NCBI GenBank assembly: GCA_023428865.1
Contig: JAEYWT010000026.1
Span: 1 to 9,530 of the forward strand
DNA from: Bacteroidota bacterium
GTDB taxonomy: Bacteria > Bacteroidota > Bacteroidia > Flavobacteriales_F > PHOS-HE28
Length of the DNA stretch: 9,530 nucleotides
Direction of reading: 5' to 3'
Shown here: piece by piece, positions 1 to 9,209 of the stretch
How the letters are laid out: each line of letters begins with the position of its first letter
Position numbering within the stretch: position 1 is the stretch's first letter
Position numbers and translations under genes: made by a program
The notes under the pieces: generated by a model
The model's input: only the letters and a program-made list of their open reading frames with translations
The model's database searches: none
Told to the model about the DNA's origin: nothing

Positions 1-2842
<2,842 letters not shown>

Positions 2843-2892
2843 GTTCTCGCGTTGCTTGCTAGCGTTCGACGTTCAGTTGCTCACCGGGTTGA

Positions 2893-5800
2893 TCACTCGA
2901 GGGAAACGTTCAGTGCCAGACCACGCAGTTCGTGGAGCAACACGTTGAACGATTCCGGGATACCCGGGGTCGGAAGGGGTTCGCCCTTCACGATGGCCTC
3001 GTAGGCCTTGGCGCGGCCGATCACGTCATCGCTCTTCACGGTGAGTATCTCCTGCAGGATGTTGGCGGCACCGAAGGCCTCCAACGCCCACACTTCCATT
3101 TCACCGAAGCGCTGACCACCGAACTGGGCCTTACCACCCAGCGGCTGCTGTGTGATCAGGCTGTATGGTCCAATGGAGCGGGCGTGCATCTTATCGTCCA
3201 CCATGTGTGCGAGTTTGATCATGTAGATCACACCCACCGTTGCAGGTTGGTCGAAACGCACTCCTGTACCACCGTCGATCAGGTAGGTCTTGCCGTTGCG
3301 TGGGATACCGGCCTCGTCCGTTTCCGCGTTGATCTGGTCGTGGCTTGCACCATCGAAGATCGGTGTGGCATACTTACGGCCCAGTTTCTTACCGGCCCAG
3401 CCCAGAACGGTCTCGTGGATCGGGCCCAGGTTCATCCGGCTTGGTACACCCAGCGGGTTCAGCACGATGTCCACCGGTGTGCCATCCTCTAGGAACGGCA
3501 TGTCGGCATCACGAACGATCTTTGCTACGATACCCTTGTTACCGTGGCGGCCGGCCATCTTGTCGCCCACCGTCAGCTTACGCTTGGCAGCTACGTACAC
3601 TTTGGCCAGTTTCACGATACCCGTTGGCAGTTCGTCGCCGATGCTCACTTGGAATTTCTTCCGCTTGTAAACACCGCTGATGTCGCTGTGGCGGATGTTG
3701 TAGTTGTGGATCAGCTGGCGCACCAGTTCGTTCGTCTTCTTGTCCGCGGTCCACTCGGTGGGGTCCACGGTGATGAAGTCGATCGCTTGCAGCACCTTGG
3801 CGCTGAACTTCACGCCCTTCTTGATCTGCTCTTCCTTGTACTTGTTGAAGACGCCGTTGCTGGACTGGCCGTCCACGAGCTTCATCAACTTCTCGATCAA
3901 GAGGTTCTTCAAGGTACCGAGGTCCTTGTCCTGCTCTTTATCGATCTGCTCGAGCACGCCTTTCTCGTTGCCCTTGGCCTTCTTGTCCTTCACGGCACGG
4001 CTGAAGAGTTTCTTGTCGATCACCACACCCTTGGTGCTGGGCGGTGCCTTCAACGAAGCATCCTTCACATCACCGGCTTTGTCACCGAAGATGGCGCGCA
4101 GCAGTTTCTCTTCTGGTGAGGGATCGGTCTCCCCTTTCGGCGTGATCTTACCAATGAGGATATCACCCTCTTTGATCTCCGCACCTACGCGGATCAAGCC
4201 ATGTTCGTCGAGGTCTTTGGTGGCCTCTTCGGAAACGTTCGGGATATCCGCGGTGAGTTCCTCAAGGCCGCGCTTGGTGTCGCGCACTTCCATGATGTAC
4301 TCATCGATGTGGATGGAGGTGAAGATATCTTCCGAAGCTACGCGCTCGCTGATCACGATGGCATCCTCGAAGTTGTAACCCTTCCATGGCATGAAGGCCA
4401 CTTGCAGGTTGCGGCCGATGGCCAATTCACCATCCTGGGTACCGTAGCCTTCGCAAAGCACGTGTCCCTCGGTCACCTTCTCGCCCTTGCGCACGATGGG
4501 GCGCAGGTTCATGCAGGTGCTTTGGTTGGTCTTCAGGAATTTGGTCAGCTTGTACTCCTTCTCGTCGCCATCAAAGCTCACGGTGCGCTCATCGTCGCTA
4601 CGCTTGTATTCGATCACGATCTTGTCGCTGTCCACGCTCTTCACCACACCGTCGCCTTCAGCAACGAGCAGTACACGGCTATCGCGGGCCACGAGCTCTT
4701 CCAGACCGGTACCCACGAACGGCGCTTCGGGGCGCAGCAAGGGAACGGCCTGACGCATCATGTTCGAGCCCATGAGCGCACGGTTGGCGTCATTGTGCTC
4801 CAAGAACGGGATCAGGCTGGCGGCGATGGAAGCGATCTGGTTCGGTGCAACGTCCATCAGGTGAAGCTCCTTCGGCTCCACCACGGGGAAGTCACCCATC
4901 AGACGGGCTTTCACGCGGTTTCCGGTGAATTCACCCTTCTCGTTCACCTCGGCGTTCGCTTGAGCGATCATGAGGTTGTCCTCTTCTTCAGCGCTCAGGT
5001 AGGTAACCTCGGCCTTGATGTCCACCTTACCTTCCTTCACGGTGCGGTACGGGGTCTCGATGAAGCCCAGGTTGTTGATCTTCGAGTACACACAGAGCGA
5101 GCTGATCAGACCGATGTTCGGTCCTTCTGGCGTCTCGATGGTGCAGAGGCGGCCATAGTGTGTGTAGTGTACGTCACGTACCTCGAAACCAGCGCGTTCG
5201 CGGCTCAGACCACCGGGTCCAAGCGCCGACATGCGGCGCTTGTGGGTTATTTCGCTGAGCGGGTTGGTCTGGTCCATGAACTGGCTCAACTGGTTCGTTC
5301 CGAAGAACGAGTTGATCACCGAGCTCAGGGTCTTGGCATTGATCAGGTCGGTGGGTGTGAACACCTCGTTGTCGCGCACGTTCATACGCTCGCGGATGGT
5401 GCGGGCCATACGGGCCAGACCCACGCCGAACTGGGCGTGTAGCTGCTCGCCCACGGTGCGTACACGACGGTTGCTCAAGTGGTCGATATCGTCCACATCG
5501 GCCTTCACGTTCACCAGCTCGATCAGGTACTTGATGATGAAGATGATGTCTTCCTTCGTCAGTACACGAACGCTGAGCTCGCTCTCTAGTCCGAGTTTCT
5601 TGTTGATGCGGTAGCGACCAACCTCACCGAGGTCGTAACGCTGCTCGCTGAAGAACAGCTTGTCGATCACACCACGAGCAGTTTCCAGATCGGGTGGTTC
5701 TGCGTTCCGCAGTTGGCGGTAGATCACCTCCACGGCCTCCTTCTCGGAGTTGGAGGTATCCTTTTGCAGGGTGTTGTAGATCAGTGCGTAATCGGCGGCG

Positions 5801-6714
5801 TTGATGCCGGCCTTGTGCAGGATCACGGTCTTGGCGCCGCTCTCCACGATCTGGTCCACATGGTGCTCTTCGATGATCGTTTCGCGATCGATCATCACTT
5901 CGTTACGCTCAATGGACACCACTTCGCCGGTATCCTCGTCCACGAAGTCTTCTACCCAGGTCTTCAACACGCGGGCGGCGAGTTTGCGGCCCACACTTTC
6001 CTTCAGGTTGGCCTTGGTCACCTTGATCTCGTCGGCCAGGCCGAAGATCTCCAGGATCTGTTTGTCGCTCTCGAAACCGATGGCACGCAGCAAGGTGGTC
6101 ACCGGTAGCTTCTTCTTGCGGTCGATGTAAGCGTACATCACCCCGGTGATGTCCGTGGCGAATTCGATCCACGAACCCTTGAACGGGATGACACGGGCGC
6201 TGTACAATTTGGTGCCGTTGGCGTGGCGGCTTTGGCCGAAGAACACGCCAGGGCTGCGGTGCAATTGCGACACGACCACGCGCTCGGCACCGTTCACCAC
6301 GAACGAGCCCTTGGGGGTCATGTAAGGGATCTGGCCCAGGTACACGTCCTGCACGATGGTCTCGAAATCCTCGTGCTCGGGATCGGTGCAATAGAGTTTC
6401 AGCTTGGCCTTCAACGGCACGCTGTAGGTCAATCCGCGCTCGATGCACTCGTCGATGCTGTAGCGGGGCGGATCGATGAAGTAGTCCAGGAATTCCAGCA
6501 CGAACTGGTTGCGGGTGTCCGTGATGGGGAAATTCTCGCTGAACACCTTGAAGAGGCCTTCGCTCTCACGATGTTCGGGGAGGGTCTCGATCTGGAAGAA
6601 GTCTTCGAAACTCTTCAGCTGGATATCGAGGAAATCGGGGTAATCGATCGAAAGCGGGCTGGAGCCGAAATCGATACGCTTGCTTTTCTTGGAACTGGTC
6701 TTCGCCTGGGCCAT
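2893..6714 (-). CDS. rpoB: RNA polymerase subunit beta (RpoB)
   Basis: This is the second catalytic subunit of RNA polymerase, holding the rifampicin pocket and half of the active site. The product is 1273 aa, against 1342 in E. coli, and looks complete. The start chosen is ATG at 6714 (MAQAKTSSKKSKRIDFGSS), because family similarity begins at KKSKRIDFG; an in-frame GTG at 6783 would add 23 unconserved residues. The rifampicin region QLSQFMDQTNPLSEITHKRR spans about residues 475-494. Asp 481, His 491 and Ser 496 match E. coli D516, H526 and S531, so the common resistance changes are absent. FEDAIVISERV has the acidic pair Glu 783/Asp 784, and GDKMAGRHGNKG has active-site Lys 1052 and Lys 1060. 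A charged, probably helical insertion lies at about 890-955, between GDVKDASL and the C-terminal hybrid-binding domain. The C-terminal anchor (GIPESFNVLLHELRGLALN) is intact, ending with TGA. A 193-nt structured spacer separates it from rplL upstream. Confidence 0.99.
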   Translation of the reverse strand: MAQAKTSSKKSKRIDFGSSPLSIDYPDFLDIQLKSFEDFFQIETLPEHRESEGLFKVFSENFPITDTRNQFVLEFLDYFIDPPRYSIDECIERGLTYSVPLKAKLKLYCTDPEHEDFETIVQDVYLGQIPYMTPKGSFVVNGAERVVVSQLHRSPGVFFGQSRHANGTKLYSARVIPFKGSWIEFATDITGVMYAYIDRKKKLPVTTLLRAIGFESDKQILEIFGLADEIKVTKANLKESVGRKLAARVLKTWVEDFVDEDTGEVVSIERNEVMIDRETIIEEHHVDQIVESGAKTVILHKAGINAADYALIYNTLQKDTSNSEKEAVEVIYRQLRNAEPPDLETARGVIDKLFFSEQRYDLGEVGRYRINKKLGLESELSVRVLTKEDIIFIIKYLIELVNVKADVDDIDHLSNRRVRTVGEQLHAQFGVGLARMARTIRERMNVRDNEVFTPTDLINAKTLSSVINSFFGTNQLSQFMDQTNPLSEITHKRRMSALGPGGLSRERAGFEVRDVHYTHYGRLCTIETPEGPNIGLISSLCVYSKINNLGFIETPYRTVKEGKVDIKAEVTYLSAEEEDNLMIAQANAEVNEKGEFTGNRVKARLMGDFPVVEPKELHLMDVAPNQIASIAASLIPFLEHNDANRALMGSNMMRQAVPLLRPEAPFVGTGLEELVARDSRVLLVAEGDGVVKSVDSDKIVIEYKRSDDERTVSFDGDEKEYKLTKFLKTNQSTCMNLRPIVRKGEKVTEGHVLCEGYGTQDGELAIGRNLQVAFMPWKGYNFEDAIVISERVASEDIFTSIHIDEYIMEVRDTKRGLEELTADIPNVSEEATKDLDEHGLIRVGAEIKEGDILIGKITPKGETDPSPEEKLLRAIFGDKAGDVKDASLKAPPSTKGVVIDKKLFSRAVKDKKAKGNEKGVLEQIDKEQDKDLGTLKNLLIEKLMKLVDGQSSNGVFNKYKEEQIKKGVKFSAKVLQAIDFITVDPTEWTADKKTNELVRQLIHNYNIRHSDISGVYKRKKFQVSIGDELPTGIVKLAKVYVAAKRKLTVGDKMAGRHGNKGIVAKIVRDADMPFLEDGTPVDIVLNPLGVPSRMNLGPIHETVLGWAGKKLGRKYATPIFDGASHDQINAETDEAGIPRNGKTYLIDGGTGVRFDQPATVGVIYMIKLAHMVDDKMHARSIGPYSLITQQPLGGKAQFGGQRFGEMEVWALEAFGAANILQEILTVKSDDVIGRAKAYEAIVKGEPLPTPGIPESFNVLLHELRGLALNVSLE

Positions 6715-6750
6715 GTGTGCGGAATAAGGAAGAACGAGTACGACCGTATC

Positions 6751-6767
6751 AAGGAAGGATCCTCCTT
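6751..6767 (-). other. Small hairpin containing an AAGGAGG sequence in the rpoB leader
   Basis: The minus-strand RNA reads AAGGAGGATCCTTCCTT, able to pair 7 bp (one G-U) around a 3-nt loop. Its 5' arm is a perfect Shine-Dalgarno-like AAGGAGG, but it ends 46 nt before the rpoB ATG, too far to serve it, and would be hidden by the 3' arm. The one near start-like codon (TTG at 6752) is out of frame with rpoB. I annotate it as structure only. Confidence 0.3.
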
Positions 6768-6781
6768 CACTCTTTCCGGAC

Positions 6782-6806
6782 ACCCGGGCTGGATCAGCTC
6801 CCGGGT
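6782..6806 (-). other. GC-rich inverted repeat in the rpoB leader
   Basis: Arms ACCCGGG and CCCGGGT (7 bp) enclose an 11-nt spacer that can itself form a short CTG/CAG pairing. It lies between the large rplL-rpoB hairpin and the rpoB start. The mRNA hairpin should be stable given its GC content, but no U-run follows and no known motif is recognised. It could act in mRNA stability or attenuation, or be chance in GC-rich sequence. Confidence 0.35.
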
Positions 6807-6838
6807 ATGCGTTGCCGGCCTTGCGGCGAGGCGTGTAT

Positions 6839-6887
6839 CACAGAACAGCCGGAAAGGCCCGCCGTGGGGCCTCTCCGTGCTGCTGTG
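6839..6887 (-). promoter_or_regulatory. Strong bulged hairpin between rplL and rpoB (candidate attenuator or processing site)
   Basis: As RNA on the minus strand, the arms pair as CACAG/CTGTG, CAGC/GCTG, CG/CG and GAGAGGCCC/GGGCCTTTC, about 20 base pairs with one G-U, a 2-nt bulge on the 3' side, a 1-nt bulge on the 5' side and a 6-nt loop CACGGC. It begins about 20 nt after the rplL stop. No U-run follows it, so it does not look like a classical intrinsic terminator. In E. coli the same spacer holds an attenuator and an RNase III site that lower rpoBC output relative to rplJL. A similar role here is inference from position and shape only. Confidence 0.5.
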
Positions 6888-6907
6888 ACGCTAGCGCGTA
6901 TGACGTC

Positions 6908-7285
6908 TTACTTGACCTCAACCTCAGCGCCGGCTTCCGTCAGTTGCTGCTTCAGGCTCTCAGCGTCTTCTTTCGAAACGCCTTCCTTCAGCGGCTTCGG
7001 AGCGCCGTCAACGAGGTCCTTGGCCTCCTTCAGTCCCAGACCGGTGAGTTCTTTCACCAGTTTCACCACAGCCAATTTGTTGGCTCCGCCGGACTTCAGG
7101 ATCACATCGAAGCTGGTCTTAGCGGCAGAGGCTTCTCCGCCTGCAGCTGCACCACCTGCTGCTACTGCTACTGCAGCTGCTGCTGGTTCGATCTTGTACT
7201 CTTCTTTCAGGTATTGAGCGAGTTCGTTCACCTCTTTAACGGTGAGGCCTACGAGCTGGTCGCCCAAGGTTTTGATGTCTGCCAT
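6908..7285 (-). CDS. rplL: 50S ribosomal protein L7/L12
   Basis: This is the mobile stalk protein of the large ribosomal subunit. Dimers bind the C-terminal helix of L10 and recruit the GTPase translation factors. The product is 125 aa, the usual size. Residues 1-33 form the helical dimerisation domain (LGDQLVGLTVKEVNELAQYL). Residues 34-55 are the flexible Ala/Gly hinge (PAAAAVAVAAGGAAAGG), built largely of GCA and GCT codons. Residues 56-125 are the globular factor-binding domain, with NKLAVVKLVKELTGLGLKEAKDLV. Lys 70, Val 74, Lys 75 and Lys 78 align with E. coli K65, I69, K70 and R73, which contact the factors. The start is ATG at 7285 after an A-rich GAAA with no Shine-Dalgarno. The gene follows rplJ by 94 nt, longer than the 10-19 nt gaps upstream. 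The stop is TAA. Confidence 0.98.
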   Translation of the reverse strand: MADIKTLGDQLVGLTVKEVNELAQYLKEEYKIEPAAAAVAVAAGGAAAGGEASAAKTSFDVILKSGGANKLAVVKLVKELTGLGLKEAKDLVDGAPKPLKEGVSKEDAESLKQQLTEAGAEVEVK

Positions 7286-7350
7286 TTTTCGGGTTTGTTA
7301 CTTGTGTTCGGGGAAGCGGACTGTGCGTAACGCGTTTGGTCTTTTGTTGG

Positions 7351-7368
7351 AGCGATGCGAGCACCGCT
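7351..7368 (-). other. Small hairpin in the rplJ-rplL spacer
   Basis: Minus-strand arms AGCGGTG and CATCGCT pair over 7 bp with one G-U, closing a CTCG tetraloop, 11 nt after the rplJ stop. What follows is A-rich rather than U-rich, so it is not an intrinsic terminator. It could protect the 3' end of an rplJ message or influence the high rplL to rplJ output ratio; this is speculative. The rest of the 94-nt spacer shows nothing recognisable. Confidence 0.3.
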
Positions 7369-7379
7369 TTTGAACTCTC

Positions 7380-7913
7380 TTAAGCTGGACGCTCTTCGAG
7401 GGTTTTGAGCAGGCCTGCGATCTTCTGCCCACCGCTGCCTTGCAGGCCGCTGATGACGTTCTTGAGCGGGCTCTGCAGCAGACCGATGATGTCGCCGATG
7501 AGCTCTTCGCGACCCTTCAGGTTGCTCAACATCACCAGTTGATCATCACCAATGAAGACGGCCTCTTCGATCCAGGCGCTCTTCAACGCTGGTTTCGGAG
7601 TGTCGCCTTTACGGAAGCCTTGCATGAGCTTCGCTGGTGCGTTGCCCTTCTCGGCCATCAACACGGAGGTCTGGCCCTTCAGCGTGGGGATCACGCCAGA
7701 GTAGTCCTTGCCCTCGATGCTTTCCATCGCCTTGCGCAGTAGGGTGTTCTTCACCACCTTCATGCGCACGCCGCTCTTGTGGCAGGCACGGCGCAAGTTG
7801 CTGGTGGCCTCTGCGGTCATGCCGGAGGTGTCGGCGAGGTAGATCACGTTGGTGGACTTGATGTCCTCCACCAGCTCGGCGATCGCTTGGTCTTTCTCGA
7901 TACGGGTTGCCAT
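7380..7913 (-). CDS. rplJ: 50S ribosomal protein L10
   Basis: L10 is the base of the ribosomal stalk: it binds 23S rRNA next to L11 and carries the L7/L12 dimers. The product is 177 aa, normal for the family. The N-terminal two thirds hold the rRNA-binding fold, with the typical run NLRRACHKSGVRMKVVKNTLLRKAM near residues 39-63 and LKGQTSVLMAEKGNAPAKLM further on. The C-terminal part (QSPLKNVISGLQGSGGQKIAGLLKTLEER) is the long helix to which L7/L12 N-terminal domains attach. The start ATG at 7913 follows CAGAACA, and no Shine-Dalgarno is seen. Only 19 nt separate it from the rplA stop, so there is no room for the long structured leader by which L10-L7/L12 represses rplJ in E. coli. Any such feedback would need RNA sites inside rplA. 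The end is RPA then TAA. Confidence 0.98.
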   Translation of the reverse strand: MATRIEKDQAIAELVEDIKSTNVIYLADTSGMTAEATSNLRRACHKSGVRMKVVKNTLLRKAMESIEGKDYSGVIPTLKGQTSVLMAEKGNAPAKLMQGFRKGDTPKPALKSAWIEEAVFIGDDQLVMLSNLKGREELIGDIIGLLQSPLKNVISGLQGSGGQKIAGLLKTLEERPA

Positions 7914-7932
7914 TGTTCTGCTGGTTTTATGA

Positions 7933-8628
7933 TCAAGCCTGCACCGTGCGGGTATCCACCTGCACGCCGGGGCTCATGGTGCTACTGATGCTGATGCTCT
8001 TGATGTACGCTCCTTTGGCGGTGCTGGGCTTCAGCTTCACCAGCGTTTGCAGGATCTCGTGCGCGTTCTCGCTGAGCTTGGCTGCGTCGAAAGAGGCTTT
8101 GCCGATCACCGCGTGGATGATACCGGCCTTGTCCACTTTGAAGTCGATCTTACCGGCCTTCACCTCTTTCGTAGCCTTGGCCACGTCCATGGTAACGGTA
8201 CCGGTCTTCGGGTTCGGCATCAGGCCACGAGGACCGAGCACGCGGCCCAGGGCACCCACTTTGGCCATCACCGCAGGGGTGCAGATGATCACGTCCACGT
8301 TGGTCCAACCGCCTTTGATCTTCTCGATATAATCGTCCAGACCGGCCATGTCTGCACCGGCGGCGAGGGCTTCCTCACACTTGGCGGGGTCGGCCAGCAC
8401 CAGTACGCTCACCGTACGGCCAGTGCCATGAGGCAGGCTCACGGTTCCACGCACCATTTCGGTGCTCTTCTTGGGGTCCACACCCAGGCGGACAGCGATG
8501 TCCACCGTGGCGTCGAACTTGGTGGTGCTCACCTGCTTCACGATCTGGGTCGCTTCTTGCAGGGAGTAGATCTTCGTAGCGTCGAATTTCGCTACCGCGG
8601 CTTTGCGCTTTTTGGTCAAGGTTGCCAT
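7933..8628 (-). CDS. rplA: 50S ribosomal protein L1
   Basis: L1 forms the mobile E-site stalk that helps deacylated tRNA leave the ribosome, and in many bacteria it is also the translational repressor of its own operon. The product is 231 aa, typical for bacterial L1. The start is ATG at 8628 (MATLTKKRKAAVAKFDATKIYSL), which matches the family N-terminus. An upstream in-frame GTG at 8670 would add 14 residues and overlap rplK, and is rejected. Domain I flanks domain II. SLPHGTGRTVSVLVLAD marks entry to domain II, and the L1 signature GRVLGPRGLMPNPKTGTV lies at about residues 128-145, followed by KAGKIDFKVDKAGIIHAVIGK, which belongs to the rRNA-contacting face. The gene starts 10 nt after the rplK stop, so translational coupling is likely. 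The stop lies 19 nt before rplJ. Confidence 0.98.
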   Translation of the reverse strand: MATLTKKRKAAVAKFDATKIYSLQEATQIVKQVSTTKFDATVDIAVRLGVDPKKSTEMVRGTVSLPHGTGRTVSVLVLADPAKCEEALAAGADMAGLDDYIEKIKGGWTNVDVIICTPAVMAKVGALGRVLGPRGLMPNPKTGTVTMDVAKATKEVKAGKIDFKVDKAGIIHAVIGKASFDAAKLSENAHEILQTLVKLKPSTAKGAYIKSISISSTMSPGVQVDTRTVQA

Positions 8629-8638
8629 GGTAGTTGGA

Positions 8639-9076
8639 TCAGAAGGGTTTGTCGCCAGAAACGGTAACACCCATGCTGCGGGCGGTACCAGCCACCATGC
8701 TCTTGGCGCTTTCCAGGGTGAAGCAGTTCAGGTCGGGCATCTTGTCCTCGGCGATGGCTTTCACCTGGTCCCAGGTGATGCTACCCACCTTGTTGCTGTG
8801 GGGTACACCGCTACCGCCTTTGATCTTGGCGGCTTCGATGATCTGCACCGCTGCGGGCGGCGTCTTGATCACGAAATCGAACGACTTGTCCGTGTAAACG
8901 GTGATCACGGCTGGCAACACCTTGCCTGGCTTGTCCTGCGTGCGAGCATTGAACTGCTTGCAGAACTCCATGATGTTGACTCCCTTGGCACCCAGTGCCG
9001 GACCCACGGGGGGCGAGGGGTTGGCGGCTCCGCCTTTGATCTGCAGCTTAATGAGGGCTGCTACTTCCTTGGCCAT
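8639..9076 (-). CDS. rplK: 50S ribosomal protein L11
   Basis: L11 binds the GTPase-associated centre of 23S rRNA at the base of the stalk. It is needed for factor-dependent GTP hydrolysis control and for RelA sensing of uncharged tRNA. The product is 145 aa, close to the usual 140-147. The N-terminal domain carries the proline-rich loop PSPPVGPALGAKGVNIMEFC, with Pro 22, 23 and 26, where thiopeptide antibiotics bind in the family; no obvious resistance change is visible. The linker KTPPAA leads to the RNA-binding C-terminal domain (GSGVPHSNKVGSITWDQVKAIAEDKMPDLN and SAKSMVAGTARSMGVTV). The start ATG at 9076 follows AAGAACA with no Shine-Dalgarno. It is the first ribosomal protein gene after nusG, 133 nt downstream of it, and lies 10 nt before rplA. 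The stop is TGA. Confidence 0.98.
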   Translation of the reverse strand: MAKEVAALIKLQIKGGAANPSPPVGPALGAKGVNIMEFCKQFNARTQDKPGKVLPAVITVYTDKSFDFVIKTPPAAVQIIEAAKIKGGSGVPHSNKVGSITWDQVKAIAEDKMPDLNCFTLESAKSMVAGTARSMGVTVSGDKPF

Positions 9077-9148
9077 TGTTCTTGGTTTGTGTCCTTGTTA
9101 ACGCCTTCCTTTCGGGTCGGCTCGGACGGTTGTTTCTTTTTTTCGGTC

Positions 9149-9169
9149 ATTCCGGGCTAGACCCGGAAT
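9149..9169. repeat. Perfect 8-bp palindrome between nusG and rplK, REP-like
   Basis: Arms ATTCCGGG and CCCGGAAT flank a 5-nt loop (CTAGA on the plus strand). It sits inside the 133-nt nusG-rplK spacer, preceded on the plus strand by CGGTC. On the minus (transcribed) strand it is followed by GACCGAAAAAAAG, an A-run and not a U-run, so it is not a terminator for nusG. The GTCATTCCGGG...CCCGGAAT form resembles short dispersed extragenic palindromes that I recall from many bacterial genomes. Whether it is repeated in this genome cannot be seen here. Confidence 0.4.
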
Positions 9170-9189
9170 ATTGTTCGTTTTCGGTGCAT

Positions 9190-9209
9190 GGTCGACGCAA
9201 GTGTCGCCC
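9190..9209 (-). other. Weak hairpin directly after the nusG stop
   Basis: Minus-strand GGGCGACACTTGCGTCGACC can pair over 6 bp (CGAC/GTCG and the outer GG/CC) with one mismatch. It touches the nusG stop codon. No U-run follows. It may be a 3'-end stabiliser for the nusG message or simply chance. Confidence 0.2.

Noticed and set aside
4201..5442. Plus-strand 413-codon reading frame
   Set aside because: It lies wholly antisense to rpoB, with composition typical of a reverse-complement shadow in GC-rich DNA. It has no recognisable domain.
5909..6448. Minus-strand 179-codon frame inside rpoB
   Set aside because: It is an Arg/His-rich shifted-frame reading of conserved rpoB sequence.
6761..6767. 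AAGGAGG as ribosome binding site for rpoB
   Set aside because: It ends 46 nt before the ATG and is sequestered in a hairpin; the genes here start without Shine-Dalgarno sequences.
7140..7195. GCT/GCA-rich tract as a tandem repeat
   Set aside because: It encodes the Ala/Gly hinge of L7/L12, low in complexity in all homologues, and is explained by protein function.
8629..8670. Longer rplA from a GTG at 8670
   Set aside because: It would overlap the end of rplK and add 14 residues not found in the L1 family; the ATG at 8628 fits the family N-terminus.
9130..9170. Palindrome plus T-rich tract as an intrinsic terminator of nusG
   Set aside because: The T-run is on the plus strand before the palindrome; on the transcribed minus strand it becomes an A-run after the stem, which is not a terminator.
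9077..9209. A Bacteroidota promoter (TTG and TAnnTTTG) before rplK
   Set aside because: Reading the minus strand by eye, no TAnnTTTG with a suitably spaced TTG was found, so no internal promoter is called.
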